43,726 nt of DNA from Planctomycetota bacterium (lineage in GTDB: Bacteria; Planctomycetota; Phycisphaerae; Sedimentisphaerales; Anaerohalosphaeraceae), in assembly GCA_022705405.1 (NCBI GenBank), contig JAKJEN010000005.1, positions 1 through 43,726 on the forward strand, in the 5' to 3' direction. Positions within the stretch are counted from its first letter, which is position 1; each line of letters begins with the position of its first letter. Of this stretch, positions 1-9,168 are shown piece by piece. A program made the translations under genes and the position numbers. The notes under the pieces were generated by a model. It saw nothing but the letters and a program-made list of their open reading frames with translations, searched no databases and was not told the origin of the DNA.

Positions 1-202
1 ATTTCATATCTTTGATTGAATAAAAATTTGGGCCGGCTGAGGGTCTGCCCTGCCTGCCGTATCGGATGTTCTTTTGGGCCGATTCCTGCCGGCTTGAGGG
101 AAGAGTAGATCAAATTCCACTTTCTGATTGAAAAAGAGGAGGATTTTGATACATTTCGGGCTGGGAAACAAGGGAACCAATGTTCACAATTAGGGAGTAT
201 TT
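1..202. other. Upstream region of purD with its ribosome binding site
   Basis: I recognise no gene in this stretch. The only clear signal is a Shine-Dalgarno AGGGAG at 192-197, five bases before the ATG at 203, which fixes the purD start. An A/G-rich run near 130-142 also resembles a ribosome binding site but has no reading frame behind it. The preceding gene lies outside the window. Confidence 0.5.
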
Positions 203-1471
203 ATGAACGTTTTGCTGGTTGGCGGCGGGGGGCGTGAACACGCAATCGCCTGGAAATTAAGGCAATCCAAGAAGATGGCTCGGCTGTATATTGCTCCGGG
301 CAATCCGGGAACGGCGAAGATCGGCACGAACGTGGATATTTCGGATACGGATCTTGACGGGATTGTCCAATTTGCCCGAAATCAGCAGATTGATTTTGCC
401 GTCATCGGGCCGGAAGATCCGCTGTCGGCGGGGCTGGTGGATCGACTTGCGGCGGCGGGGATACGGGCCTTTGGCCCCAGCAAAGAGGCCGCTCAACTGG
501 AAGCGGACAAATCGTTTGCCAAGCATATAATGCGAGCCAACAGTATTCCGACGGCCGAGTCGCGGGTGTTCAGCGATTATGAGGATGCCAAGGCCTATAT
601 CGCCAGCCGCGATGAGCCGGTAGTCATCAAGGCCTCGGGGCTGGCCAAGGGCAAAGGGGTATTTGTCTGCGAGGACCCAGCCGACGGGATTTTGGCGGCC
701 GAGAAGATTATGGTCAACCGGATCTTCGGAAGCGCCGGCGGCAAAATCATTGTGGAAGATAAACTGCTGGGCCAGGAGGTCTCTATTTTGGCCTTTGTGG
801 ACGGCCGCAATATCTATGTGATGGAAAGCGCGCAGGACCACAAGCCCATCGGCGAGGGAGATACCGGTCCCAATACCGGCGGCATGGGCGCCTACAGTCC
901 GGCGCCGATAGTGACCGATGCGCTGATGGACCAGATCATCCGCGAGATTCTTGTGCCGACGGTGGACGGGATGAATCGCAACGATACGCCTTATAAAGGC
1001 GTGCTTTATGCGGGGCTGATGATTACCCAGGGAGGCCCGCGGGTTCTGGAATACAACGCCCGCTTCGGCGATCCGGAGACGCAGCCGATTCTGATGCGGA
1101 TGAAGGGCGATTTGCTGGAAGTGATGGAGGCCGTCTGCGATGGGCGGTTGTCGGAGGTCGAGATTCAGTGGGACCAGCGGCCGGCGGTTTGCGTGGTAAT
1201 GGCCTCCGGCGGCTATCCGGACGCCTATGAAAAGGGCAAGAAAATTTCCGGTCTGGATGAAGCGGCCCGGATGAAAGATGTGATGGTTTTTCAGGCGGGA
1301 ACTGCATACAAGGACGGGCATCTTGTCACGGCGGGCGGGCGGGCGCTGAATGTGACGGCCATTGGCGATACGATCGCACAGGCCAAAGCGCGCGCTTATG
1401 AAGCAGTCGATCAAATTCATTTTGACGGGGCGTATTACAGGCGAGATATCGCCGACAAGGCCCTTCGCTGA
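203..1471 (+). CDS. purD: Phosphoribosylamine--glycine ligase (GARS)
   Basis: PurD is an ATP-grasp ligase that joins 5-phosphoribosylamine to glycine in the second step of de novo purine synthesis in the cytoplasm. The 422-residue product opens with the Gly-rich MNVLLVGGGGREHAIAWKL, the hallmark of the family N-domain. It also has the GPEDPLSAG segment, the ATP-grasp lysine region GLAKGKGV, the NTGGMGAYSP loop and the metal/ATP site ARFGDPETQPIL. The length is normal for bacterial PurD. The ATG has AGGGAG five bases upstream. The next gene starts 47 bases downstream on the same strand, so co-transcription is possible, although the products are not functionally related. Nothing is missing from the family motifs. 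Confidence 0.97.
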   Translation: MNVLLVGGGGREHAIAWKLRQSKKMARLYIAPGNPGTAKIGTNVDISDTDLDGIVQFARNQQIDFAVIGPEDPLSAGLVDRLAAAGIRAFGPSKEAAQLEADKSFAKHIMRANSIPTAESRVFSDYEDAKAYIASRDEPVVIKASGLAKGKGVFVCEDPADGILAAEKIMVNRIFGSAGGKIIVEDKLLGQEVSILAFVDGRNIYVMESAQDHKPIGEGDTGPNTGGMGAYSPAPIVTDALMDQIIREILVPTVDGMNRNDTPYKGVLYAGLMITQGGPRVLEYNARFGDPETQPILMRMKGDLLEVMEAVCDGRLSEVEIQWDQRPAVCVVMASGGYPDAYEKGKKISGLDEAARMKDVMVFQAGTAYKDGHLVTAGGRALNVTAIGDTIAQAKARAYEAVDQIHFDGAYYRRDIADKALR

Positions 1472-1518
1472 AAGGGATCGAAAAGATCGACGGCTCATTT
1501 AAATGAAAAATATCAAGC

Positions 1519-4500
1519 ATGAAAAAAGCGAGCCACAATCGCCAGGATAAGCGTCGAAAACGCATGCGCCGGCTAAATCGTCTGTTTTGGGCAAGCGGAT
1601 TTGCGCTGGTTGGAATCCTTTTGGCGTATTTATTTTCCGGGTGGATGCTTGAGCCGCAAATCCGAAGACATCTGGAGAAACAAACCGGGGCAAAAGTTTA
1701 TCTTGAGTCAGCTCACTGGATCGGGCCTGCCTCGTTCCGGCTGGAGAATCTGCTGATTGCCTTGAATCCGGCGAATCCTTTGGAGACCGCCATCGTGCAG
1801 GCAAAGCGGGTGGATTGCTCCTTTTCATTGGTCGGATTGCTGCGTTTGCGGGCAGAGATTCGCACAGTGACGGTGCAGGAGGCGGTCATCCAGGCGCTGT
1901 ATGATCGCAGCCGCGGCGGATGGAATTTTTCTTCGCTTTCTTTTTTAAGCGAACCCAAAGAACCCTCTCGCGTGCCGGTGGTTTATCTGGACCGATCTGT
2001 TTTACGGGTGCAGGTTATGGAAGATGGCCGACGGCAGACGCTGACTCATGCCGGTCTGCAGGGCCGGATTCTCTCGGAAGAGGGGGGCAGGCGATACCGG
2101 TTTTCCCTGGAGGCGGCCGCAACGGCGGATTTTGCCGGCAGTCGGATCGAAGGGGTCTGGAAACGGGAAAAAGGACGGGGCTATGTTTCGCTGGAGGGGC
2201 GGATACAGATGCCGCTGATTTATATTTACGGGAACGCATGGAATTTGAATCCGATTCGTCTGAATTGCAGTTATCAAAAGGACTTGTTGTCGATCGAACA
2301 TTTTTCTTTTCAGATGGGAGAAGGAACTGCGCTGGTTCAGGGAACGCTGCAGGGGCCGGCGGGGCAAAAAGATCTGAATCTTGGGGTTCAGTTGGAAAAG
2401 ATCCGTCTGGCGGAGAATTCACGACCGAATACAATCGTGTATTCAGAACCGATACTGCAAATGCTGGATCCCGGATTGCAGCGTTTTTTGCGAAGATATC
2501 GCCCGGAGTGCGCGGCGGATGCACAGGTGCAGATTCAGGGACGTCTTTCGGATCTGGGCCGCAGTCAAATTACAGGGACCGTTCTGTGCCGGGATATCGC
2601 AATTACAGACCGGCAATTTCCCTACCGTCTGGAAAAGATGACCGGCCGCATTGAACTGCTGGGCAGAAATCTGGTTCTCAAGGACTTTCAGGTCCGCCAC
2701 GGCGATTCCCGCTTTACAGTCAGCGGCGGGGTTGAAAACATCGGCGCAAACGCCCGGATTGATCTGCGGGTATCCAGCGATCGGGTGGAGTTGACAGAGG
2801 ATATCAAGCAGGCCCTTCCTGAGGGTATGCAGCAGAAATGGTTTGAGTTTGCGCCGACGGGGGCCTGTACGGTGGACTATACTTTTCATCGCCGTCCTGA
2901 CGGTTCCCGGCGTTTACAGATGCGAACTGATCTGCTGGATGCCAGTTGTCTATACGATCGGTATCCCTATCCTCTTTCGCATTTGACCGGAACCCTTCTT
3001 TTTGATCCGAATTTTATTGAACTTCGGAATGTGATTTCCCGTCCGGGCAAAGGACAGGAGATTGCGATTGAAGGAATGATCAGTCGGATTCGCACGCCTG
3101 CGCCGCTGTGCGATTTGAAGATTCGGGCGCGCAGAGTACCTTTGGACTCCGCCCTGCGCAATGCCCTGCTCAAACCGCAGCGTCAGATACTCGAGGAGTT
3201 TGACGCCGTTGGATGGCTGGATCTGGACTTGGATGTGAAGGGAATTTACGAAGAACACAAGCCCCTGCCGTATCAAGCGAAGTATTCTATCCAGGCCGAT
3301 TCGCTGATCTGGAAGCGGTTTCCTCTGCCGCTGCATCAGGCGGCTGTCAGCGGTTCCTTTTCATCTGGATTGCTGACGATAGAGTCGCTGTCGGCCGTTG
3401 CCGGTCAAGGGCAGATCCGAGGAAACGGACAAATCCATCAGGCAGGTATTGATCCAGATCGGCCTGGAGGGGCCGTCTGGTTTTCAGTCGAAGATCTGTC
3501 TTTGGACACAGACTTTTGGAAGGCGATGCAGGCCGCCGGGGCGTATTCCAAGGTCTTTTCGAGGATGTATGCCGAAGGTACTGTGGATCTGACCGGTCAG
3601 TTTCTGGTGAACGATCCGCAGACCCAGGCCGAAGAAAACCAATTGACGATTCATTTTAAGGAGGGGTCTCTGGTCAGCCGACGGGAAGACTGGAGAAGCG
3701 GTCCGGCATCCGGAATTATTCATCTGCGCGATACGAAGATCGCTTTGCAGGACTGGACTATACAAAAGGCGCCGATCAATGATGCATTCTTTGATCTGAC
3801 GGCTCCGGTCGGAGGGGATTTGAGGTCTTTGCATCCGCAGGCGGAAGTTGATGTACGAGTGCAGCAGGCGCAATGGGATATGGCATCGACGTGTGCTTCT
3901 TATGACGGGCAAGGGCAGATCCAGATTCGCCAGGGTCGCCTTCCATCGTTGGCTATCGAGAATCTGGAGGGCTTTGTGCAGGGCCGTCTGAGCCGGCAAG
4001 TCGGGCAGGAATCGGCGCAAGGCAGCGGCCGATTCAATGTGCAGTCATTTTATGCGCTGGGCCGGGAGATTACCGATCTGTCTGGGTCCTGGTTTGCCGA
4101 TCCGAACAGCGGTCTGTCTTGTCCGTCTGTCACGGCCCAGTGCTATACGGGGAATGTGCGGGCTCGGGCGTTGTTTGAGTCTGCACAGCCGCAGATTCCC
4201 TTCCGGGCGGAAATGGAGTTTGAGGATATTTATCTGGGGCCGCTTTTAAAAGCCGGTCGGCCGCAAGCGGATGAGCAGACAGGAGAGGGCGACCAGCATT
4301 TTGCCGAAGGCCGGCTTCGCGGATCGATCGGTCTGAGCGGTCGGCTGGGCCGGCTGGATCGTCTTGAAGGGCGTGTGGATCTGGAGGCGCACCAACTGCA
4401 GATCGGTCGCGAGTCGCTTCTGGGGAATGCCCTGTCGCTGATGCAGTTGCGACAGCCCAATGACTATCTGTTTAATGAGATGCTTGTCAGGGCCTATTTG

Positions 4501-4764
4501 GACGGGTTGACTGTCCGAGGCGAACGAATTTTAATAGCCGGAAAAAACGATGTGTATCAGGGGCAGGGCACGCTGAATCTGAAGGACCATACAATTCAGA
4601 TGGAGTTGTCCGCCTTTGGGCGGCGCAGAGGCCAGCAGGCGACTTTGCTGACGGCTCTGGCAGAAAACCTTGGGGCGGCTCTTTCCAAGGTGGAAATCAC
4701 CGGCACGCTTGAGCAGCCGGAAATGAGGACGGTTCCTCTGCCGTTTATCCCGCGGCCGTTTTAG
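1519..4764 (+). CDS. AsmA/YhdP-like large membrane-anchored protein
   Basis: This 1081-residue protein has a basic N-terminus, one membrane segment at about residues 24-46, and then about 1000 residues of alternating beta-strand-type sequence with many DLxxxG-type turns. This architecture matches the AsmA, YhdP and TamB group, whose members span the periplasm as beta-rich bridges and are linked to phospholipid transport between membranes. The part after residue 850, with a GRLxGSIGLSGRLGRLD segment and the ending ITGTLEQPEM, resembles the AsmA-like C-terminal domain. The start follows the membrane-segment logic; no strong ribosome binding site is visible before the ATG. Its stop overlaps the stop of the convergent SH3 gene by four bases. 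Family assignment rests on architecture and is moderate. The transported lipid, if any, is unknown. Confidence 0.7.
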   Translation: MKKASHNRQDKRRKRMRRLNRLFWASGFALVGILLAYLFSGWMLEPQIRRHLEKQTGAKVYLESAHWIGPASFRLENLLIALNPANPLETAIVQAKRVDCSFSLVGLLRLRAEIRTVTVQEAVIQALYDRSRGGWNFSSLSFLSEPKEPSRVPVVYLDRSVLRVQVMEDGRRQTLTHAGLQGRILSEEGGRRYRFSLEAAATADFAGSRIEGVWKREKGRGYVSLEGRIQMPLIYIYGNAWNLNPIRLNCSYQKDLLSIEHFSFQMGEGTALVQGTLQGPAGQKDLNLGVQLEKIRLAENSRPNTIVYSEPILQMLDPGLQRFLRRYRPECAADAQVQIQGRLSDLGRSQITGTVLCRDIAITDRQFPYRLEKMTGRIELLGRNLVLKDFQVRHGDSRFTVSGGVENIGANARIDLRVSSDRVELTEDIKQALPEGMQQKWFEFAPTGACTVDYTFHRRPDGSRRLQMRTDLLDASCLYDRYPYPLSHLTGTLLFDPNFIELRNVISRPGKGQEIAIEGMISRIRTPAPLCDLKIRARRVPLDSALRNALLKPQRQILEEFDAVGWLDLDLDVKGIYEEHKPLPYQAKYSIQADSLIWKRFPLPLHQAAVSGSFSSGLLTIESLSAVAGQGQIRGNGQIHQAGIDPDRPGGAVWFSVEDLSLDTDFWKAMQAAGAYSKVFSRMYAEGTVDLTGQFLVNDPQTQAEENQLTIHFKEGSLVSRREDWRSGPASGIIHLRDTKIALQDWTIQKAPINDAFFDLTAPVGGDLRSLHPQAEVDVRVQQAQWDMASTCASYDGQGQIQIRQGRLPSLAIENLEGFVQGRLSRQVGQESAQGSGRFNVQSFYALGREITDLSGSWFADPNSGLSCPSVTAQCYTGNVRARALFESAQPQIPFRAEMEFEDIYLGPLLKAGRPQADEQTGEGDQHFAEGRLRGSIGLSGRLGRLDRLEGRVDLEAHQLQIGRESLLGNALSLMQLRQPNDYLFNEMLVRAYLDGLTVRGERILIAGKNDVYQGQGTLNLKDHTIQMELSAFGRRRGQQATLLTALAENLGAALSKVEITGTLEQPEMRTVPLPFIPRPF

Positions 4765-6203
4765 GAATCGGATTGAGGTTTGGAGGCCTCGGATTCTATT
4801 TTAATTTCATACATCACCGGTTCGGCGGCAGGTTGTGTCGGCGGTTCCAGGAAGGTCGGACTGGTTGCGGGCCGCACTGGGGCGGATCCAAAGATTGCTT
4901 CGACGCCTGATGTCAGCACAACCGGAATCATGGCCTTGGGATCATCGAGGATTGTGCCTTTGATGCCGACGATTTGCCCGATTAAGCCGTCGCACTGGGC
5001 CTGAATGGAAGAATCCCGCGTCAGCAGGTAGCAGAGAATCCGCTTGTTTTTGTCCATGATAAGATAGCGTTTTGGCCCGATCTGTCCGGTATAGACATTG
5101 GACGGCCGGAGGGTTCCGACAAACAGGTATTTGGCCTCGACGGGAACGGATTGTTCTCGCTGGGCCTGCTGAGCGGCCGCGATTCTGGCTCGCGCTTCCT
5201 GAAGGGCCTGGTCCTGCGTCTTCAGGTCTTTCTGAATCCGGCCGGCCAGTTCATAACTGGCGATGCGTGCCAGCAGACTTTTGGCATAGATTTCAGCCCG
5301 GCCGATATCGGGGGTTTCCATCAATTTATTCAGGGCCTCTTTGATGGGGGCATAATTCTGTTCGGGCAGGGCCTTCTTGAGCTGGGCCTCGATGTCGGCG
5401 TTGAGCTGCTGGCATTTCTGCAGGGCCAGCGATTCGACCGTCGGCGGCGCCGGCGCCGCGGGTTTGACTTCGGATTTGGCCTCTGCGGGCGGTTCCGGGG
5501 CAGGCGCGGGCGTCTTTGCAGGAGGCGGTGTCGGCGCAACCGGAGCTGCCGGAGCGACAGGAGCAGGCGCCGCTGCTGCGGGAGATTTTTCTTCCGCGGT
5601 ATCCGGCGCCGGGGCTTCTTCAGATTTTCGGGCCGACAAAGGCCCCAGCAGTTTGATGTATTCCATGCTCAGCCACAGATACGCATCGGCCGGCGGCTTG
5701 ATTTTGTAATAGTCTGCGTCCAGATCCGCCGGACCGAGCAATTCCACCAGGTCGCCTTTGTACAGTTTGACCTGCTGGGAGTGCGAATGAAGCGGTTCGA
5801 CGAAATCCGAACCCGCCCACACTCGCACATCATCGCCGGTCAGAACGCCTACCTTTGGATTGGATGGGTTCAGTTCCACATAGGTCTTGGAGATCCACGA
5901 ATAACTTCCCTCCGGCGGAACGATCTTGGCCCAGGCGTTATGGAGGACATCTACGACGGTGACTGTGTCGCCTGCTTTGAGTTTTCCGCAGCGGTAATAA
6001 CTGGTTCCCGGACCGGATCGGATATTGACATCGGTGCCGGTGATTTGCGCCGACTGCGGAAACTCCATTTCAATCAGTTTTTCAATTACGCTTCCGGCAG
6101 TTTGGCCCGACGCGGCAGCGGGGGTTTCGACCGCATCGGCCGCAGCCGCGAACACGCCTAACAATCCCAGAACATAGGCGATTGAGTTTATGCCAATGAA
6201 CAT
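4761..6203 (-). CDS. Secreted double-SH3-domain protein with Ala/Pro-rich linker
   Basis: The 480-residue product begins with a signal peptide of about 24 residues ending in AAAADA. Two bacterial SH3-type repeats follow at about residues 52-112 and 118-188. The first has the classic NIRSGPGTSYY motif, and each ends in a YxWLSxxYIxL or YSWISKTYVEL-type strand. A long Ala/Pro/Glu linker lies at about 193-255, followed by a charged helical region with coiled-coil character and a compact C-terminal domain containing KRYLIMDKNKRILCYLL. SH3b domains usually bind cell-wall peptides, so a periplasmic or wall-associated role is inferred. The ATG is preceded by GGAG eight bases upstream, which supports the start. 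The linker is highly biased in codons, and its complement reads as an artificial long frame. Confidence 0.8.
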   Translation of the reverse strand: MFIGINSIAYVLGLLGVFAAAADAVETPAAASGQTAGSVIEKLIEMEFPQSAQITGTDVNIRSGPGTSYYRCGKLKAGDTVTVVDVLHNAWAKIVPPEGSYSWISKTYVELNPSNPKVGVLTGDDVRVWAGSDFVEPLHSHSQQVKLYKGDLVELLGPADLDADYYKIKPPADAYLWLSMEYIKLLGPLSARKSEEAPAPDTAEEKSPAAAAPAPVAPAAPVAPTPPPAKTPAPAPEPPAEAKSEVKPAAPAPPTVESLALQKCQQLNADIEAQLKKALPEQNYAPIKEALNKLMETPDIGRAEIYAKSLLARIASYELAGRIQKDLKTQDQALQEARARIAAAQQAQREQSVPVEAKYLFVGTLRPSNVYTGQIGPKRYLIMDKNKRILCYLLTRDSSIQAQCDGLIGQIVGIKGTILDDPKAMIPVVLTSGVEAIFGSAPVRPATSPTFLEPPTQPAAEPVMYEIKIESEASKPQSDS

Positions 6204-6684
6204 GGTTTTTCTCCACTGAAAAGTTGTCCGGCCGGTAAACCGGAGATTTTTATTCTGTTTTTGTTCGATTCAGGTTATCACCGGAGAAAGGCCCTGTCAA
6301 ACGCTTTTATGGTTCAAGACCTTCCTTGGCAGTATTTTATGCATTTTCTATGTATCGGCAAATAATTCAATGGAAGGACAAAAATTGCATAAAAGCCACA
6401 AAAAACTGTTTTTGTTCAATTTGTGTCAATCCGGAAAGAAAATTTTACGCTGGGAAACCTGAAAAACGTGCATTTTTCCTTGTTATCAGTACTGAAAACA
6501 AGGTTTATGAATCTATTCGATTGTGCATCGAGATTCTCAGATTTTATGAAGATATGAACCATTTTATGAGACCTATAGTAAAAACATTAATGATTTATCG
6601 CAGAAAAAACCGAATAGATACTCATATAATCGATTTTTGGCATTATACTTGGCAACAGGATTTCATGTAGAAAGGAGTCCCATA
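6204..6684. other. AT-rich intergenic region between divergent genes
   Basis: About 480 bases separate the SH3 gene (leftward) from the CBM48 gene (rightward). Base composition is clearly more A/T-rich than the flanking genes. A frame of about 114 codons is open on the plus strand, but it has no ribosome binding site and no recognisable domain, and its composition is just that of AT-rich spacer, so I do not call it. Promoters for both neighbours must lie here; only one candidate -10 element was identified (6625-6630). Confidence 0.5.
6625..6677 (+). promoter_or_regulatory. Candidate -10 element and ribosome binding site for the CBM48 gene
   Basis: A perfect TATAAT lies at 6625-6630, but no good -35 element sits 16-18 bases upstream. 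A strong Shine-Dalgarno AAAGGAG at 6671-6677, seven bases before the ATG at 6685, decides that start over an in-frame upstream ATG at 6637. The leader would be about 45 bases. Confidence 0.35.
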
Positions 6685-6960
6685 ATGATCAGCCAAACAA
6701 GCAAAAAAGGCACAGTACGTTTTGTCTATAGCCCGGATGGCCCGGTAAAAAAAGTCTGTCTGGCAGGCACTTTTAACAACTGGAAACCCGTCGCGATGAA
6801 AAAGCAGGCCAACGGCGTTTATTCTCTGGAACGGGCTTTGCCAAAAGGACAGCACGAATACAAATTTGTAGTGGATGGCAACTGGCAATCCGATCCTGGC
6901 AACACGGATACTGTCCAAAACAATATGGGGACTGTCAATTCGGTTTTGATCGTCAAGTAA
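6685..6960 (+). CDS. Stand-alone CBM48 (AMPK-beta/isoamylase N-terminal type) glycan-binding protein
   Basis: The 91-residue protein is almost entirely one CBM48 domain. VCLAGTFNNW (residues 24-33) and YKFVVDGNW (59-67) supply the two tryptophans that normally stack on alpha-1,4-glucans, and the Asn pair at 79-80 matches the end of the sugar-binding loop. CBM48 normally sits at the N-terminus of branching or debranching enzymes, or on AMPK-beta. Here there is no catalytic domain and no signal peptide, so a cytoplasmic glycogen-binding role is inferred. The AAAGGAG ribosome binding site at 6671-6677 fixes the start. It is monocistronic by position, with no glycogen enzyme in the window. Confidence 0.85.
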   Translation: MISQTSKKGTVRFVYSPDGPVKKVCLAGTFNNWKPVAMKKQANGVYSLERALPKGQHEYKFVVDGNWQSDPGNTDTVQNNMGTVNSVLIVK

Positions 6961-7684
6961 CGGCCGATCAAAGAATCGCTGGTTTTCGTTCAGCAAGTCA
7001 ACCGCAGCTCGACAGAATCCAAAACTCTGCCGGGATTTGGGAGTTGTTGTCATTATTGACGCATGCGCCGTCTTTTCTTTCTGTGCGTTGTCAAACGACG
7101 GTCTGAAAAGCATTGTCTAATACCACGACTCCGTTTTGATGTGCTTTTCAAAATGGCATCACTGTAAAGTGCGGCCGCTGAATCTTTCGAAGACCAAATC
7201 CGGCAGTTCTATAAACCCGAATCACCGGCGGCGGCCAGGATAGGTTGCGGGCATATATTCCGTGCGCCAGCAAATTTTGCTGTGTTAGATCCTTTTTGAT
7301 GAGGGTCCTGCCGATTCTTTGTTTCTGTACTTTTGGCTGTAAATAAAAAAGTCCGACCTTATCAATTAAAAAAATCAACCTGCGAGAATCCTCAGTAAAG
7401 ATACAATATAACGACATATCGGATTTCAAACGCTTTGTTTCATTGCTCAAAATACGACGCTGCCGACCATGTATATCGATTAATTAGCAAAGGAAAATAT
7501 TGGTTTTTGGAAAGATTGTCCATACAATATGGAACTTTGGGTCAGAAAAATCTGTACTTGAAAGCGTGGAGCCATAAACAAGTATTTCGGGTGGTAAAAT
7601 CCTGCTAACCAATGGATAACTTACACTGACAGCAGAACTTCGCCGCACAGCAGCGGAATATTTGATGCGAGATTTCTGTATATA
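6961..7684. other. Long intergenic region before the propeller/redox cluster
   Basis: These 724 bases hold no gene I can support. A 100-codon frame on the minus strand (7148-7450) lacks a ribosome binding site and any recognisable motif. A weak sigma70-type pair, TTGGTT at 7500-7505 and TACAAT at 7523-7528 with a 17-base spacer, could drive the rightward gene at 7685, but its -35 match is poor. The region becomes A/T-rich from about 7300 onward, as expected for a regulatory spacer. Confidence 0.35.
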
Positions 7685-9076
7685 ATGTCCAGGTATATAT
7701 TCCCATGGCTGATACCGATGCTGCTTACGGCAGCAGGGGCAGGTCTGCTTCTGGGGTGGATTTATTCCTATTATTCCTATACGACCCTGCCGCGTTTGCC
7801 GGGCCAGGACGGCCGGCCGACATCCGCTGTCGCCGGCGAAACTTCTGATCAGCGAAAAGGAACCCTTCAGTTGTTTGATGGATCGCCTTCTTCGGCGACG
7901 GCGTCCTGGCCGGCGTTTCGCGGGCCTAATTATGACGGGATCAGCCCTGAAACTGTGTCGCTGATTCGATCCTTTCCGAAAGAGGGGCCGAAGAAGTTGT
8001 GGCGGATTTCACTGGGCGAAGGATATGCCGGAGCGGCAGTGAGGCACGGTCGGGTGTATGTGATTGATTATGACGCGGCGGCGCAGGCGGATGCGATCCG
8101 CTGTTTTTCATTGGACGACGGCCGAGAGATTTGGCGCTATAGTTATTCGGTGGCGATCAAGCGCAACCATGGGATGAGCCGCACAACGCCGGCGGTGGAT
8201 GATAATTTTGTAGTGACCATCGGGCCTCGATGTCAGGCGACCTGTCTGGATGCAAAAACGGGCGAGTTTAAATGGATGATTGATCTTGTCTCTCAATACG
8301 GCACAAAAGAGCCGCTGTGGTATGCCGGTCAATGTCCGCGGATTGAAAACGGTCGTGCAATAATCGCCCCGGGAGGCCGCTGCTTAATGATGGCGGTGGA
8401 CTGCCAAAGCGGACAGGTTGTCTGGCAAACGCCCAATCCGGACGGCTGGCAGATGACTCATTCTTCCATTTTGCCGATCCCGTACGCCGGCGGGCGGATG
8501 TATGTGTATTGCGCTGTTGGGGGCACAGCCGGGGTCTCGGCTGCCGATGGAGAACTTTTGTGGAAAACGGATGTCTGGACGCTGCGAATCAATGTGCCTT
8601 CGCCGGTTTGGCTGGGTAGCGGACAGATCTTTTTCTCCGCCGGCTATAATAAAGGGAGTATGAAACTTCAATTGAAAGAATCCGGCGCACAGACGACCTC
8701 GGAAGTTATGTTCTCGCTGGCTCCGGAGGTTTTTGGGGCGGATCAGCAGACACCGATCTTTTATGAGGGCTTTCTGTACGGAGTCCGTCCGAATGGAGAG
8801 ATGGTCTGTCTTGACGGCGATGGGAATATCGTATGGAGCAGCGGAAGCCAGACCAAATTCGGCTTAGGACCTTATATCATAGCGGATGGGATGATTCTTG
8901 CGCTCAATGACGACGGCGTTTTATCATTACTCGAAGCGCGCAGCGACAAGTATGTTTTCCTGGACAGCGCAAAGGTTCTGGAAGGGCCGGAAAGTTGGGG
9001 GCCGCCGGCGCTGGCTGAGGGACGGCTGATTGTTCGCGATATTCATACAATGGTATGTCTGGATCTGAGGCAATAG
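7685..9076 (+). CDS. Membrane-anchored PQQ-like beta-propeller protein
   Basis: The 463-residue protein has one N-terminal membrane helix (about residues 7-30) and then a PQQ-like/BamB-like propeller. The propeller opens with a WPAFRGPNYDGIS signature and contains repeated DAKTGEFKW, DCQSGQVVWQT and DGDGNIVW blades. The signature recurs in two other propellers of this region (12333-14090 and 18051-20501). In this family the fold usually serves as a protein or ligand scaffold, and quinoprotein dehydrogenase activity cannot be assumed because no calcium/PQQ active-site set was identified. It likely faces the periplasm. The gene precedes the redox operon by 92 bases in the same direction, and its own ribosome binding site is weak. 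Confidence 0.8.
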   Translation: MSRYIFPWLIPMLLTAAGAGLLLGWIYSYYSYTTLPRLPGQDGRPTSAVAGETSDQRKGTLQLFDGSPSSATASWPAFRGPNYDGISPETVSLIRSFPKEGPKKLWRISLGEGYAGAAVRHGRVYVIDYDAAAQADAIRCFSLDDGREIWRYSYSVAIKRNHGMSRTTPAVDDNFVVTIGPRCQATCLDAKTGEFKWMIDLVSQYGTKEPLWYAGQCPRIENGRAIIAPGGRCLMMAVDCQSGQVVWQTPNPDGWQMTHSSILPIPYAGGRMYVYCAVGGTAGVSAADGELLWKTDVWTLRINVPSPVWLGSGQIFFSAGYNKGSMKLQLKESGAQTTSEVMFSLAPEVFGADQQTPIFYEGFLYGVRPNGEMVCLDGDGNIVWSSGSQTKFGLGPYIIADGMILALNDDGVLSLLEARSDKYVFLDSAKVLEGPESWGPPALAEGRLIVRDIHTMVCLDLRQ

Positions 9077-9168
9077 CGCCGCCTGAGTTGTTTTCGGGGG
9101 TTCAAATGAATATAATGAAGCGACTTATCGAACGGACAGTAAACGCATAATAAAGGTTTTGTCAAACA

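Noticed and set aside
257-1498. A 413-codon open frame opposite purD
   Set aside because: purD is unmistakable on the other strand; the shadow has no recognisable domain and a composition typical of reverse-strand reading in GC-rich DNA.
5151-6161. A 336-codon open frame on the plus strand
   Set aside because: It is the complement of the Ala/Pro-rich SH3 protein. Its Arg/Gly-rich composition is an artefact of that linker, and the minus-strand gene has a signal peptide, domains and a ribosome binding site.
6637-6654. A sigma54-like element TTGGCAT-TATAC-TTGGCA before the CBM48 gene
   Set aside because: The -12 half reads TTGG instead of TTGC at the critical position, and no sigma54 activator gene is in the window.
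6326-6670. A 114-codon open frame in the AT-rich spacer
   Set aside because: No ribosome binding site and no domain; its residues reflect AT-rich sequence, and it would occupy the promoter region of the CBM48 gene.
7148-7450. A 100-codon minus-strand frame in the spacer before the propeller cluster
   Set aside because: No ribosome binding site, no motif and no related neighbour; left uncalled.
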